Assembly: GCF_024448505.1 (NCBI RefSeq)
Contig: NZ_JAMOHV010000015.1
Coordinates: 1 to 64,000 of the forward strand
DNA length: 64,000 bases
Source of the DNA: Stutzerimonas degradans
GTDB lineage: Bacteria > Pseudomonadota > Gammaproteobacteria > Pseudomonadales > Pseudomonadaceae
Direction: 5' to 3'
This document shows, one piece after another, positions 10,448-18,752 of this stretch. How positions within the stretch are numbered: position 1 is the stretch's first letter; every line of letters starts with the position of its first letter. The notes under the pieces are model-generated. The model was not told where the DNA came from, searched no databases, and saw only the letters and a list, made by a program, of their open reading frames with translations. The position numbers and the translations under genes are program-made.

Positions 10448-11242
10448 ATGTCCGTCTGCCCCACGCCCACCCTGCCCGCACCACAGGCCGCACGTGACAG
10501 CGTCGAACTGTTCTCGGCACGCGCCAGCGGCTATGCGCAGTTTCGCCCGCACTACCCGGCCAGCCTGTTCGCCTGGTTGGCCGGTCAATGCCGGCAAACC
10601 GACACAGCGCTGGACATCGCCGCCGGCAACGGCCAGGCCAGCCTGCCGCTGCAGCGGCACTTCCACCGGGTGCTCGCCTGTGACGCCAGCGCGGCGCAAC
10701 TGAATGCAGGCGCGCACTGGGAATCAGTCGAGCGATTCGTCGCGGATGCCGAACAACTGCCGCTCAAGGACAACCGGCTGGATCTGATCGTGGTGGCCCA
10801 AGCGCTGCACTGGTTCGCCTCGCCGGCCTTCTTTGCGCAGGCGCGCCGGGCGCTGAAACCGGGCGGACTGTTCTGCGCCTGGTGCTACAGCCTGCTGGAG
10901 ATCGATTCAGCACTGGACGAAATCATCAACCGCCTGCACGGCAAGACGCTCGCCGGATACTGGCCGGCAGGCCGCGCAAGCGTCGACGCCGGCTATCGGG
11001 ACATTCATCTGCCCTTCGCTCGACTCGCCGTTCCAGCCTTCGCGCTCGAGGCGACCTGGAGCTTCGAACAGCTGATTGGCTACCTGCGTACCTGGTCGGC
11101 CGTGACGAAGTGGCAGCAAACGCATGGCAGCGACCCGGTTGCCGCCGTACAGGCTTCGCTGCGCGAGGCGTGGGGTGATGTGCAAGCATCACGGCGCATT
11201 CGCTGGCCACTCCATTTTCTTGCAGGTTATCCCACCCAGTAG
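10448..11242 (+). CDS. Class I SAM-dependent methyltransferase
   Basis: The 264-residue protein has Rossmann methyltransferase motif I as ALDIAAGNGQASLPL, an acidic motif II region (VACDAS-like), and the UbiE/methyltransferase-11 pattern VVAQALHWFASPAFFAQARRAL followed by KPGGLFCAW. The C-terminal region resembles the trans-aconitate-methyltransferase or DUF-type cytosolic methyltransferases; the substrate cannot be told. The start at MSVCPTP is preferred: the 43-codon upstream extension overlaps the previous gene and is not family-like. Confidence 0.85.
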   Translation: MSVCPTPTLPAPQAARDSVELFSARASGYAQFRPHYPASLFAWLAGQCRQTDTALDIAAGNGQASLPLQRHFHRVLACDASAAQLNAGAHWESVERFVADAEQLPLKDNRLDLIVVAQALHWFASPAFFAQARRALKPGGLFCAWCYSLLEIDSALDEIINRLHGKTLAGYWPAGRASVDAGYRDIHLPFARLAVPAFALEATWSFEQLIGYLRTWSAVTKWQQTHGSDPVAAVQASLREAWGDVQASRRIRWPLHFLAGYPTQ

Positions 11243-11260
11243 CTACGCAAGGAAGCTGCC

Positions 11261-11527
11261 ATGCACGATGAACTGCTCACCCTGCGCAACCTCGGCAAGA
11301 CTTCCTCACAGTGGCTGCACGCCTCCGGCATTCATACCGCTGCCGACCTGCGCCGACTCGGCGCGGTAGGTTCCTACCGGGCGGTCAAGGCCCGCGGTTT
11401 CGGCGCCTCACGCGTGCTCCTGTATGCCATCGAAGGTGCCCTGCGCGATCTCCCCTGGCAGGAGCTGCCGGCGTCGCTGAAGGACGAACTGAACCGGCTT
11501 CTCGACGAAAGTCACAATAAGAGCTAG
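11261..11527 (+). CDS. TfoX/Sxy C-terminal domain protein
   Basis: The 88-residue protein matches only the C-terminal half of the TfoX/Sxy family: LRNLGKTSSQWLHASGIHTAADLRRLGAV is a helix-hairpin-helix-like fold, with VKARGFG..RVLLYAIEGALRD following. Stand-alone TfoX-C proteins are common in pseudomonads. The link to competence known for full-length TfoX cannot be assumed. It starts 18 bases after the methyltransferase stop, with GGAAG upstream, so the two are probably co-transcribed. Confidence 0.85.
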   Translation: MHDELLTLRNLGKTSSQWLHASGIHTAADLRRLGAVGSYRAVKARGFGASRVLLYAIEGALRDLPWQELPASLKDELNRLLDESHNKS

Positions 11528-11631
11528 CTCACAACCTCCACCGGCCAGGATTTACTCCCCCAAAGGCCGTGCCTATTGTGCGCGAATCGCGTCAGCCATC
11601 GATTTCGCCTGTTCGTTCAAGGATTACCGAC

Positions 11632-12429
11632 ATGTATCTACTCGGAGAGCAACCGGCCTATGCCGATCGTCTGATCAGCCATCTGCAGGGCATTCCGGGC
11701 CAACTGCTCGACGGGCTGGCACCCTGCGGCGCGCCCATTGAGTACGGGCACACCGATGACCTCGACAGCGAACTGGCCGCCGAACGGCTGTACCTGGTCG
11801 ACAGCGGCCTGCTGCATGCGCGAATCGACGACAAACCACTGTTCTATCTGCAGGAAGGTGATCTGCTCGGCCTGTATCAGAGCAGCGTACTGCCGCCCTG
11901 CCGGTACTGCAGCGACGAGCCTGTCCGCCTGGTTCCCTACACCCGCAGCGACGTGCTCGCGCACATCCAGGCCGACGCGCACCGCCAGGAGCTGCTCATC
12001 CAGTACCTCAGCGGGCACACCGCGCTGCTCGGCGATGCCCTGGCACGCCTGCGTCAGCCGGACGTCCGGCCGGCCACCGGGTTCCGCCATTTCGCCGCTG
12101 GCGATGAACTGATCCATCAGGGCGATGAGGCCGACAACGTGTTCATCATCGTTGACGGCCGTGCGGAGGCGCTCGTCGATGGGCAGAAGGTCGGCGATGT
12201 GCAGAAGGACGAGATTTTCGGGGCGATGGCCGTCTTCACGCGCGAGAAGCGCAACGCCACCGTGATCGCCAGCGAACCCTGCACCGTCATGGTGATTCCC
12301 AAGGAGCAATTCCTCAGCCTCACACAAAACAATCCCCGCATCGCCCACAGCCTCATCGAAAGCATGGCGCGACGCATTGATCTGCTGAACAAGGAAGTCA
12401 CTCAGTTACGCCTGGCCGTTCCCGCATGA
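11632..12429 (+). CDS. cbpA: Cyclic-nucleotide-binding-domain protein (CbpA-like)
   Basis: The 265-residue protein has a C-terminal cNMP-binding domain (about 135-250): FAAGDELIHQGDEADNVFIIVDGRAEALVDG, then DEIFGAMAVFTREKRNATVIA, the phosphate-binding cassette region, and VMVIPKEQF. No helix-turn-helix follows; the protein ends in a short helix. It is therefore not a CRP-type regulator, and the N-terminal half looks like a degenerate copy of the same fold. Its place next to prrF and phuW matches P. aeruginosa CbpA, a cAMP-binding protein under Vfr control. I chose the start at MYLLGEQP with AAGGATT upstream. Confidence 0.8.
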   Translation: MYLLGEQPAYADRLISHLQGIPGQLLDGLAPCGAPIEYGHTDDLDSELAAERLYLVDSGLLHARIDDKPLFYLQEGDLLGLYQSSVLPPCRYCSDEPVRLVPYTRSDVLAHIQADAHRQELLIQYLSGHTALLGDALARLRQPDVRPATGFRHFAAGDELIHQGDEADNVFIIVDGRAEALVDGQKVGDVQKDEIFGAMAVFTREKRNATVIASEPCTVMVIPKEQFLSLTQNNPRIAHSLIESMARRIDLLNKEVTQLRLAVPA

Positions 12430-12457
12430 GGCGTTGAAAATTCTTTTATTCCAAGCG

Positions 12458-12485
12458 TTGACTTGCTAATGAGAATTGTTATTAT
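12458..12485 (+). promoter_or_regulatory. prrF promoter
   Basis: TTGACT (12458-12463) and TATTAT (12480-12485) are separated by 16 bases. The first transcribed base is predicted near 12492, matching the 5' end expected for PrrF (AACTGGTCGCG). The -10 overlaps the Fur box. Confidence 0.8.
12465..12483 (+). promoter_or_regulatory. Fur box over the prrF promoter
   Basis: GCTAATGAGAATTGTTATT matches 14 of 19 positions of the Fur consensus GATAATGATAATCATTATC. It fills the -35/-10 spacer, so Fe2+-Fur would block RNA polymerase. This is the expected logic for an iron-starvation sRNA. Confidence 0.85.
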
Positions 12486-12491
12486 TATCTC

Positions 12492-12603
12492 AACTGGTCG
12501 CGAGATCAGCCGGTAACTGAAGGCCCAGGCAGTCGGACTTTCAGGTTATCTCCTCATCAGGCTAATCACGGTTTTTAGACCCGACTCTGTCGGGTCTTTT
12601 TTT
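12492..12603 (+). ncRNA. prrF: PrrF-type iron-responsive sRNA (single copy)
   Basis: This is about 112 bases, starting AACTGGTCGCG, with the conserved unstructured core TATCTCCTCATCAGGCTAAT near 12547-12566. It ends in the terminator hairpin ACCCGAC...GTCGGGT plus a run of seven T. PrrF RNAs are the Pseudomonas counterpart of RyhB: with Hfq they repress iron-containing enzymes when iron is scarce. The location between the cbpA-like gene and phuW is the same as the P. aeruginosa prrF locus, but that species has two tandem copies and only one is here. Recognised from remembered family sequence, location, Fur box and terminator. Confidence 0.9.
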
Positions 12604-12627
12604 GTCCGGCAAAAATGTCTCGGTGAC

Positions 12628-13509
12628 TCAGCGCTTGCGCATCTCTTCGCAGTAGTCCTTGGCCGGCTGTGCCGGCGTGTACCAGACGAAATCCGCCTGC
12701 TGCGCCGCAACGCGTTCCCCAACCTCGGCGAGCATCAGCACCTGAGCGTTGCCCGCGGCGCCCAGATCAAGCAGGTGCAAGGGCGCACCGAGATCGCGGC
12801 GCACGTGAAAGCCCCCGGCGATCAACAGCGTCGGCTTCGGCGCCGCCAGCAGGCGTGCGGCCATGCGCCGGTCGCGCTGCTGCTGGACCGCCAGCATGGC
12901 CGGCACCTGGCTGTCCGGCAGCATGCCGCAGTGAGACTCGATGATCTGCGCGCGCAACGCGTCAGCAACCTCGGCACGCGTGGACTCGCCATCGGGCAGG
13001 CGCGGCACCTCACGGTAGATCTGGCCGATCTCGGCGCGCGTCAGGTTCGCCGGCATCAGCGGGAAAGGCTGCGCCAGCGCATGGCTGACCAGCGGACCAT
13101 AGAGCGTCCACGGCCACCCCGGCGACCAGGCCAAGCTGACCGGCAGATCCCCCACCGGCTCGCCGCGACGCAGCTGCGTTTGCGCCCGAGCCACCGCGGG
13201 CTGCTGCTCCGGCGTCAGCATCTCCAGTAGCAGGCTGCCCTGACTGCGCTGTTCGGCCAGCGCCTGCAGCAGCCAGAGCTGCAGCGCATGATGATCGGGA
13301 TTGTCGTGACGCTCGCCGACGAGCACGTAATCCGCCTTCGCCAGCCGCCGAACTAGCTGCGCGGCGCTCAGCCGCTCGCCACTGCGCAGATCGACGATCG
13401 CCCCAAGGTCTACGTGATCGCGCCCCCCCGAACTCTGCCATTCGGGCAGCGGCGGCAGCGTCTGGCAAGCCGACAACAACAGCAGCAACGGCAAGAAGAA
13501 AATACGCAA
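12628..13509 (-). CDS. phuW: ChaN-family haem-binding lipoprotein (PhuW-like), TTG start
   Basis: The 293-residue protein has a short lipoprotein signal ending L-S-A-C (Cys15). The ChaN (DUF399) domain follows: YVLVGERHDNPDHHALQLWLL near the N-terminus, LLEMLTPEQQPAV and LLIAGGFHVRRDLGAPLHL near the C-terminus. ChaN proteins bind haem and are iron-regulated in other bacteria. I chose a TTG start at 13509 because GAGGAGG lies 7 bases upstream, it begins a proper signal peptide, and it starts 10 bases after the phuV stop. The next upstream ATG would add 13 unlikely residues inside phuV. It closes the phuUVW operon and is convergent with prrF. Confidence 0.8.
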   Translation of the reverse strand: MRIFFLPLLLLLSACQTLPPLPEWQSSGGRDHVDLGAIVDLRSGERLSAAQLVRRLAKADYVLVGERHDNPDHHALQLWLLQALAEQRSQGSLLLEMLTPEQQPAVARAQTQLRRGEPVGDLPVSLAWSPGWPWTLYGPLVSHALAQPFPLMPANLTRAEIGQIYREVPRLPDGESTRAEVADALRAQIIESHCGMLPDSQVPAMLAVQQQRDRRMAARLLAAPKPTLLIAGGFHVRRDLGAPLHLLDLGAAGNAQVLMLAEVGERVAAQQADFVWYTPAQPAKDYCEEMRKR

Positions 13510-13519
13510 GGCTGCCTCC

Positions 13520-14287
13520 TCAACGGGCAATGATGAGTGGATGATCATGCTCGGGGTGACGCTGCACCAGCACCTCCAGGTCGAACACGCTGCGCAGCAG
13601 GTCGGCCCGCAGAACCTCACGCGGCGTGCCGCTCGCGCGGTTACAGCCTTCGGCAAGCAGCAGCAGTCGGTCGCAATAGCGCGCGGCCAGGTTCAGATCA
13701 TGCAGGATCACCAGCACGGCCGCGCCGCGGCCCGCAACCTCCCGCAACACCTGCAGGACCCTGTGCTGGTGCGCCGGATCGAGCATGGAGGTCGGCTCGT
13801 CGAGCAGTAGCACCTGCCCCTCGCCTCCCGGCCAGAGCTGCGCCAGCACCCGTGCCAGATGCACGCGCTGACGCTCGCCGCCGGACAACTCCAGATAGTT
13901 GCGCGCGCGCAAATGCGCGGCATCGGCCGCCTCCAGCGCTTCGGTGACGATGCGCGCATCCGCCTCGCGCCCGCTGTCGTGCGGCAAACGCCCGAGCGCC
14001 ACCACCTCGTCCACCCGGAAGGCGAAGTTCAGCGTCGAGCTCTGTGGCAGCACCGCGAGATGACGTGCCCGCTCGCGCGCCGGCCAGTCGACCAAGGCGC
14101 GTCCATGCAGCGACACCACCCCCGCAGCGGTCGGCAGCTCAGCGCTCAGCGCCCCGAGCAGGCTGCTCTTGCCAGCGCCGTTGGGGCCGAGCACACCGAA
14201 CAGCTCTCCGGCGTGCAACCGCAGATCGATATCCTGCACGGCCAGCCGCGCGCCGCGCCGCACCGCAACTCTGGTCGCAGTCAGCAT
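13520..14287 (-). CDS. phuV: Haem ABC transporter ATP-binding protein
   Basis: The 255-residue ABC ATPase has Walker A GPNGAGKS (34-41), signature [12 protein letters not shown], Walker [13 protein letters not shown] and the switch His in VILHDLN. It belongs to the FecE/BtuD/HmuV group that powers import through a FecCD-type permease. The start overlaps the permease stop by one base (TGATG). Haem rather than B12 or siderophore is inferred from the ChaN gene just downstream and the prrF-phuW synteny. Confidence 0.85.
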   Translation of the reverse strand: MLTATRVAVRRGARLAVQDIDLRLHAGELFGVLGPNGAGKSSLLGALSAELPTAAGVVSLHGRALVDWPARERARHLAVLPQSSTLNFAFRVDEVVALGRLPHDSGREADARIVTEALEAADAAHLRARNYLELSGGERQRVHLARVLAQLWPGGEGQVLLLDEPTSMLDPAHQHRVLQVLREVAGRGAAVLVILHDLNLAARYCDRLLLLAEGCNRASGTPREVLRADLLRSVFDLEVLVQRHPEHDHPLIIAR

Positions 14288-15324
14288 CAGGCACGCCTTC
14301 GCAGCAGCAGATAAAGAAAGAACGGTGCGCCGAGCAGCGCCGTGACGATGCCGATCGGCAACTCGGCCGGCTGCAATGCCAGCCGTGCGACGAGATCGGC
14401 CAGCAACAGCAGACTCGCGCCGGCCAGGGCAGACGCCGGCAGCACCACTCGATGGTCCGGACCGGCCAGCAGGCGCACCAGATGCGGCACCACCAGCCCG
14501 ATGAAGCCTATCATCCCGGCGGCGGCCACAGCGGCGCCGACGCCCAGCGCGGTACAGAGCACCAGCTCACGCTTGAGCCGCTCGACCTCGAAACCCAGAT
14601 GTCGCGCCTCGGACTCGCCCAGCAGCAGCGCATTCAGCGCGTTGGCACGGGTTGGCAGCCATAGCGCGACGATGCCGGTGACCAGCAGCAGCGGCCACAG
14701 CCGGCCGTAGCTAGCGCTGCCGAGGCTGCCGAGGTTCCAGAAGGTCAGCATGCGCAGCGTGGCATCGTCAGCCAGGTAGGTGAACAGCCCGATCAGCGCG
14801 CCAGCCAGCGCAGTCAACGCGATGCCGGCGAGCAGCATGGTCGAGACCTCCGCCTGGCCGCTGCGGTGTGCCAGCCGATAGACCAGCGCAGTAACGCCCA
14901 GTCCTCCGCCGAACGCGCACAGCGACAACAGGTACGGCTCGAGCGCCACCGGCAGTCCGCCGAGCAACGCGCCGCCGACAATTGCGAACGCCGCCCCCAG
15001 CGCCGCGCCGCTGGATACGCCGATCAATCCCGGATCGGCCAGGGGATTGCGAAACAGCCCCTGCATGGCCACTCCGGAAAGCGCCAGCACGGCGCCCACC
15101 GCCAGCCCCAGCAAGGCACGCGGCAGCCGGAGCTGGCCGACGATCAACGCGGCCTGAGCGAGTTGCGGATCGTCCGGCACCAGGCCGAGCAGGCCGGGAA
15201 TCACGCGCAGCGTGTCGCCCAGCGGCAGCGATACCGGCCCCAGTGCCAGCGACAGCCACAGCACCAGCGGCAGCAACAGGCCGAGCGACAGGAGCAGCGT
15301 GCGTGCGCGAAGGACAGGCCCCAT
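14287..15324 (-). CDS. phuU: Haem ABC transporter permease (FecCD/BtuC family)
   Basis: The 345-residue polytopic membrane protein has FecCD landmarks: [49 protein letters not shown] and the C-terminal [17 protein letters not shown]. About nine to ten hydrophobic segments are visible. The start at MGPVLRAR is chosen; the frame is open further upstream but that stretch is Arg-rich and overlaps the divergent Rieske gene. Its ribosome-binding site is weak. No substrate-binding protein gene (phuT), cytosolic haem carrier (phuS) or receptor gene (phuR) is adjacent, and no Fur box was seen in the 119 bases upstream. Confidence 0.85.
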   Translation of the reverse strand: MGPVLRARTLLLSLGLLLPLVLWLSLALGPVSLPLGDTLRVIPGLLGLVPDDPQLAQAALIVGQLRLPRALLGLAVGAVLALSGVAMQGLFRNPLADPGLIGVSSGAALGAAFAIVGGALLGGLPVALEPYLLSLCAFGGGLGVTALVYRLAHRSGQAEVSTMLLAGIALTALAGALIGLFTYLADDATLRMLTFWNLGSLGSASYGRLWPLLLVTGIVALWLPTRANALNALLLGESEARHLGFEVERLKRELVLCTALGVGAAVAAAGMIGFIGLVVPHLVRLLAGPDHRVVLPASALAGASLLLLADLVARLALQPAELPIGIVTALLGAPFFLYLLLRRRA

Positions 15325-15443
15325 CCGGTTGGTCCGCCAGAGAATGAACGGGCAAGCATATAGAGAGCGCTGCCGCCGCCGCCAGCCCCGCTGTGCCGCC
15401 GCCCGCCAATGCGCAATAATCGCCGGCCGAGCGAGGAGCCCCG

Positions 15444-15782
15444 ATGATCCGTCTATGCGCGTCGAACGAACTGGTCGAAGGCCAGAGCCGCGGTTTTGCC
15501 CTGTCGCAGGTCCGCGTGGTGGCCGTGCGTCGTGATGGCGTGCCCTACCTGTACGAAAATCGCTGCCCGCACCGCGGAATCGCCCTGGAGTGGCTGCCTG
15601 ACCAGTTCCTCGACAGCAGCGGCAGCCTCCTGCAATGCGCGACCCACGGCGCGCTGTTTCTGATCGAGTCGGGCGAATGTGTCGCCGGCCCCTGCGCCGG
15701 CCTAGGGCTACGGCCGCTGATCGGCAGTGAACGTGACGGTGTGATCTGGTTGCACGACGAGACAATACAACGCGAGTCGTGA
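15444..15782 (+). CDS. Rieske [2Fe-2S] ferredoxin-like protein
   Basis: The 112-residue protein is a single Rieske domain. The cluster ligands are C-P-H-R (Cys41, His43) and C-A-T-H (Cys65, His68), spaced as in small NirD/BphF-like Rieske ferredoxins. There is no signal peptide or membrane anchor, so it is cytosolic. It stands between the divergent haem permease gene and dsbD, 46 bases upstream of dsbD. The partner reductase or oxygenase is not in the window, so its electron-transfer role is unassigned. Confidence 0.88.
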   Translation: MIRLCASNELVEGQSRGFALSQVRVVAVRRDGVPYLYENRCPHRGIALEWLPDQFLDSSGSLLQCATHGALFLIESGECVAGPCAGLGLRPLIGSERDGVIWLHDETIQRES

Positions 15783-15828
15783 ACGCCCAGCTTGGTTATC
15801 ATGCGTCAACGTTTTCTGTGAGATCGCC

Positions 15829-17610
15829 ATGCGTCGTCTGCTGACCCTGCTGCTGCTCCTCGTCGTGCTGCCCGCCAGCGCCGGTCTGTTCGACAGCAAG
15901 CCAAGCCCCACACTCGGCGCCCCGCTCGGCGCCCCGCTCAACAACAGCGCGGACTTCCTGCCGGTGCGCGAGGCCTTTCGCCTAAGCCTGGTAGAGAGCT
16001 CGCCAACACAGGTGAAGCTGCGTTTCGTCGCCGCCGAGGGTTACTACCTTTATCGCCACCGCTTCGCATTCAAGACCCAGGAACCGGGCGTCACCATCGG
16101 CGAGGCGCAACTGCCGGCCGGTGAGCAGAAGACCGACGACTACTTCGGCGAGGTGGAGGTCTACTACGGCGTACTGGATATCGAGGTGCCGGTCGACAAT
16201 CCAGAGCAGCGCCCCTTCACGCTGCAGGTAAGCTACCAGGGCTGCGCGGACAAGGGACTGTGCTATCCGCCGGAAACCGAGAATCTGACCATCGGCGGTA
16301 TCGGCGCCGCATCTACCGCCGCGCCGAATGCGCCAGAGGCAAAGGGCGAGCTTTCCTGGCGGGCGATCGGGCTGTTCTTCCTCGCCGGTCTGGGGTTGAC
16401 GTTCACCCCCTGTGTGCTGCCGATGCTGCCCATCCTCAGCGGCGTGGTGCTGCGCGGCCAAACGGGCGGCATGCGCAGCTTCCTGCTGTCGCTGGCCTAT
16501 GTTCTGCCGATGGCGGGCGGCTTCGCTCTGCTCGGGGCTTTGATGGGCGTATTCGGCGCCGAACTGAATCTGCAGGCGCGCCTGCAGTCGCCGTGGATTC
16601 TGGTGCCCTTCGCGCTGTTCTTCGTCGCCTTCGCGCTGGCCATGTTCGGCCTGTTCGAACTGCGCCTGCCGCAGGCGCTGTCGGCGCGTCTCGATCGCGT
16701 CGCCGGCAATGCCCGCGGCGGCTCGTTCACCGGCGCGGCGCTGCTCGGGGCGATTTCCAGCCTGCTGGTATCGCCCTGTGTTTCCGCGCCGCTGGCCGGT
16801 GCCCTGCTGTACATCAGCGCCAGCGGCGATGCCCTGGGCGGCGGCCTGAAGCTGTTCGCCCTGGGCCTGGGCATGGGCGCACCGCTGGTGCTGTTCGCCA
16901 CCGGCGGCGGCGCGCTGCTGCCCCGAAGTGGTCCGTGGATGGTCAGTGTGCGCAATACCTTCGGCGTCCTGCTGCTGGCAGTCGCGGTATGGATGCTCGA
17001 ACGCGTGTTGCCCGGTCCGCTGGCGCTGGCATTGTGGGGTCTGCTCGCCGCCGGTTCGGCGCTGTTCCTCGGCACCCTGGAGTTCACCCAGAAAACCGCG
17101 CGGCAGAAGCTTGCGCAGCTGCTGGGACTGGTCCTGCTGGTCTACGCGCTGGCGGCCTGGGTCGGTGCGCTGCAGGGCAACTCCGATCCGCTGCGGCCGT
17201 TACCCCAGTCCAGCGCAGTGCGGGCCGACAGCGCGACCGGCGATGGCTGGCTGACCCTTGCCACCACGGCCGAACTCGATGCACAACTGGCCGCCGCACG
17301 CGCCGCTGGCCAGCCGCTGATGCTGGACTGGTACGCCGACTGGTGCGTCAGCTGCAAGGTTTTCGAACGCGAGGTCTTTGCCCATCCACAGGTGGCGCCG
17401 CGGCTGGCTGGTTATCGGCTGATCCGTTTCGACATCACCGACAGCAACGCCGAGCAGCGCGCCCTGCTCGACCGCTACCAGCTGTTCGGTCCACCGGCGA
17501 TCCTGTTCTTTGATCGCGCCGGCAACGAACTGAAGGACGTCCGCGTCGTCGGCGAACTGGACGCCCGGGAATTCGGCGAGCGGCTGGATCGCGCCGAGCG
17601 CTCGCTCTAG
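15829..17610 (+). CDS. dsbD: Thiol:disulfide interchange protein DsbD
   Basis: The 593-residue inner-membrane protein passes electrons from cytosolic thioredoxin to the periplasm (DsbC, DsbG, cytochrome c maturation). A signal peptide (1-18) precedes the periplasmic alpha domain with the Cys139/Cys145 pair (GCADKGLCYPP). The eight-helix beta domain has Cys195 (FTPCVLP) and Cys317 (VSPCVSAP). The C-terminal thioredoxin-like gamma domain has C506-V-S-C509. All six cysteines needed for the relay are present. Many pseudomonads have two dsbD genes; this corresponds to the copy next to aroQ-accBC in P. aeruginosa. Confidence 0.95.
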   Translation: MRRLLTLLLLLVVLPASAGLFDSKPSPTLGAPLGAPLNNSADFLPVREAFRLSLVESSPTQVKLRFVAAEGYYLYRHRFAFKTQEPGVTIGEAQLPAGEQKTDDYFGEVEVYYGVLDIEVPVDNPEQRPFTLQVSYQGCADKGLCYPPETENLTIGGIGAASTAAPNAPEAKGELSWRAIGLFFLAGLGLTFTPCVLPMLPILSGVVLRGQTGGMRSFLLSLAYVLPMAGGFALLGALMGVFGAELNLQARLQSPWILVPFALFFVAFALAMFGLFELRLPQALSARLDRVAGNARGGSFTGAALLGAISSLLVSPCVSAPLAGALLYISASGDALGGGLKLFALGLGMGAPLVLFATGGGALLPRSGPWMVSVRNTFGVLLLAVAVWMLERVLPGPLALALWGLLAAGSALFLGTLEFTQKTARQKLAQLLGLVLLVYALAAWVGALQGNSDPLRPLPQSSAVRADSATGDGWLTLATTAELDAQLAAARAAGQPLMLDWYADWCVSCKVFEREVFAHPQVAPRLAGYRLIRFDITDSNAEQRALLDRYQLFGPPAILFFDRAGNELKDVRVVGELDAREFGERLDRAERSL

Positions 17611-17760
17611 GGACTGTTGCAGCAATCTCCAGTCATAATGCGGGCATTTCCGGCGATCGCTGCATGACTGGACAGTCAGCCCTTGCTTCGGGCATAGTTT
17701 TTCCCCTTTCCGGTGGGCGCATCGCGCGCCGCCGTTTGCCCAGAACAACAAGGACCGCCA

Positions 17761-18204
17761 ATGGCCACGCTGCTCGTGCTCCACGGCCCCAACCTCAACC
17801 TGCTCGGCACCCGTGAACCCGGTGTGTACGGCGCCGTGACGCTGGCGCAGATCAATCAGGATCTGGAACAGCGCGCGCGCGACGGCGGCCATCACCTCCT
17901 GCATCTGCAATCGAACGCCGAATACGAGTTGATCGAGCGCATTCACGCCGCTCGCGACGAAGACGTCGACTTCATCCTGATCAATCCGGCTGCCTTCACC
18001 CACACCAGCGTCGCATTACGTGACGCGCTGCTGGCCGTGAGCATCCCATTCATCGAAGTGCACCTGTCCAACGTGCACAAGCGTGAACCTTTCCGCCATC
18101 ACTCCTATTTCTCCGACGTAGCGGTAGGAGTGATCTGCGGCCTTGGCGCCAGCGGCTACCGACTGGCATTGGAGGCCGCCCTGGAACAACTCGCCGCTTC
18201 CTGA
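17761..18204 (+). CDS. aroQ: Type II 3-dehydroquinate dehydratase
   Basis: The 147-residue enzyme is the third step of the shikimate pathway, forming 3-dehydroshikimate as a dodecamer. Diagnostic motifs are [14 protein letters not shown] with catalytic Tyr23 (GVYG), [26 protein letters not shown], and the substrate-binding [15 protein letters not shown]. The ATG at 17761 follows CAAGGACCGCCA. An upstream in-frame start would add an Arg/Ala-rich stretch atypical of the family. It heads the aroQ-accB-accC gene order found in many gammaproteobacteria. Confidence 0.96.
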   Translation: MATLLVLHGPNLNLLGTREPGVYGAVTLAQINQDLEQRARDGGHHLLHLQSNAEYELIERIHAARDEDVDFILINPAAFTHTSVALRDALLAVSIPFIEVHLSNVHKREPFRHHSYFSDVAVGVICGLGASGYRLALEAALEQLAAS

Positions 18205-18279
18205 CAGGCCTGTGCTCATGCCGGACCTCGAAGACGCGCGCAGCAATGCCCTTTGAACTTACCTGGGAGTCACTGCTTC

Positions 18280-18735
18280 ATGGATATTCGCAAAGTCAAG
18301 AAACTGATCGAACTGCTGGAAGAGTCCGGTATCGACGAGCTCGAGATTCACGAGGGTGAAGAGTCCGTACGTATCAGCCGCCACAGCAAGCAAGTCGCGA
18401 TGCAGCAACCGGTCTACGCGCATGCCCCTGCCGCTCCGGCCCCTGCTCCAGTCGCCGCCGCGCCGGCTGCCGACGCCGCTCCGGCAGCACCGAAGCTGAA
18501 CGGGAACGTGGTTCGCTCGCCGATGGTCGGCACCTTCTACCGTGCATCCTCGCCGGAGGCCAAGGCGTTCGTCGAAGCCGGCCAGACCGTCAAGAAAGGC
18601 GACATCCTCTGCATCGTCGAAGCCATGAAGATGATGAACCACATCGAGGCCGAAATCGGCGGCACCATCGAATCCATCCTGGTGGAGAATGGTCAGCCGG
18701 TCGAATACGACCAGCCGCTGTTCACCATCGTTTGA
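18280..18735 (+). CDS. accB: Biotin carboxyl carrier protein of acetyl-CoA carboxylase
   Basis: The 151-residue protein carries biotin between the carboxylase and transferase parts of acetyl-CoA carboxylase, the first step of fatty acid synthesis. The N-terminal helix ([20 protein letters not shown]), an Ala/Pro linker (about 45-72) and the biotinyl domain with EAMKM are present; the acceptor is Lys117. The ATG at 18280 follows TGGGAG and fits the family N-terminus. accC follows after 17 bases. Confidence 0.97.
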   Translation: MDIRKVKKLIELLEESGIDELEIHEGEESVRISRHSKQVAMQQPVYAHAPAAPAPAPVAAAPAADAAPAAPKLNGNVVRSPMVGTFYRASSPEAKAFVEAGQTVKKGDILCIVEAMKMMNHIEAEIGGTIESILVENGQPVEYDQPLFTIV

Positions 18736-18752
18736 ACCGCGGAGAGCCTGCG

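Noticed and set aside
8653..10470. 605-codon open frame on the strand opposite the kinase-fusion gene
   Set aside because: It is a shadow frame created by high-GC third positions. The translation has no domain pattern, and the plus-strand gene has clear catalytic motifs.
12604..12640. Second prrF copy after the first
   Set aside because: Only about 25 bases separate the prrF T-run from the phuW stop; there is no room and no second Fur box.
15325..15443. Fur box driving phuUVW
   Set aside because: The spacer is GC-rich with no stretch resembling the Fur consensus on either strand.
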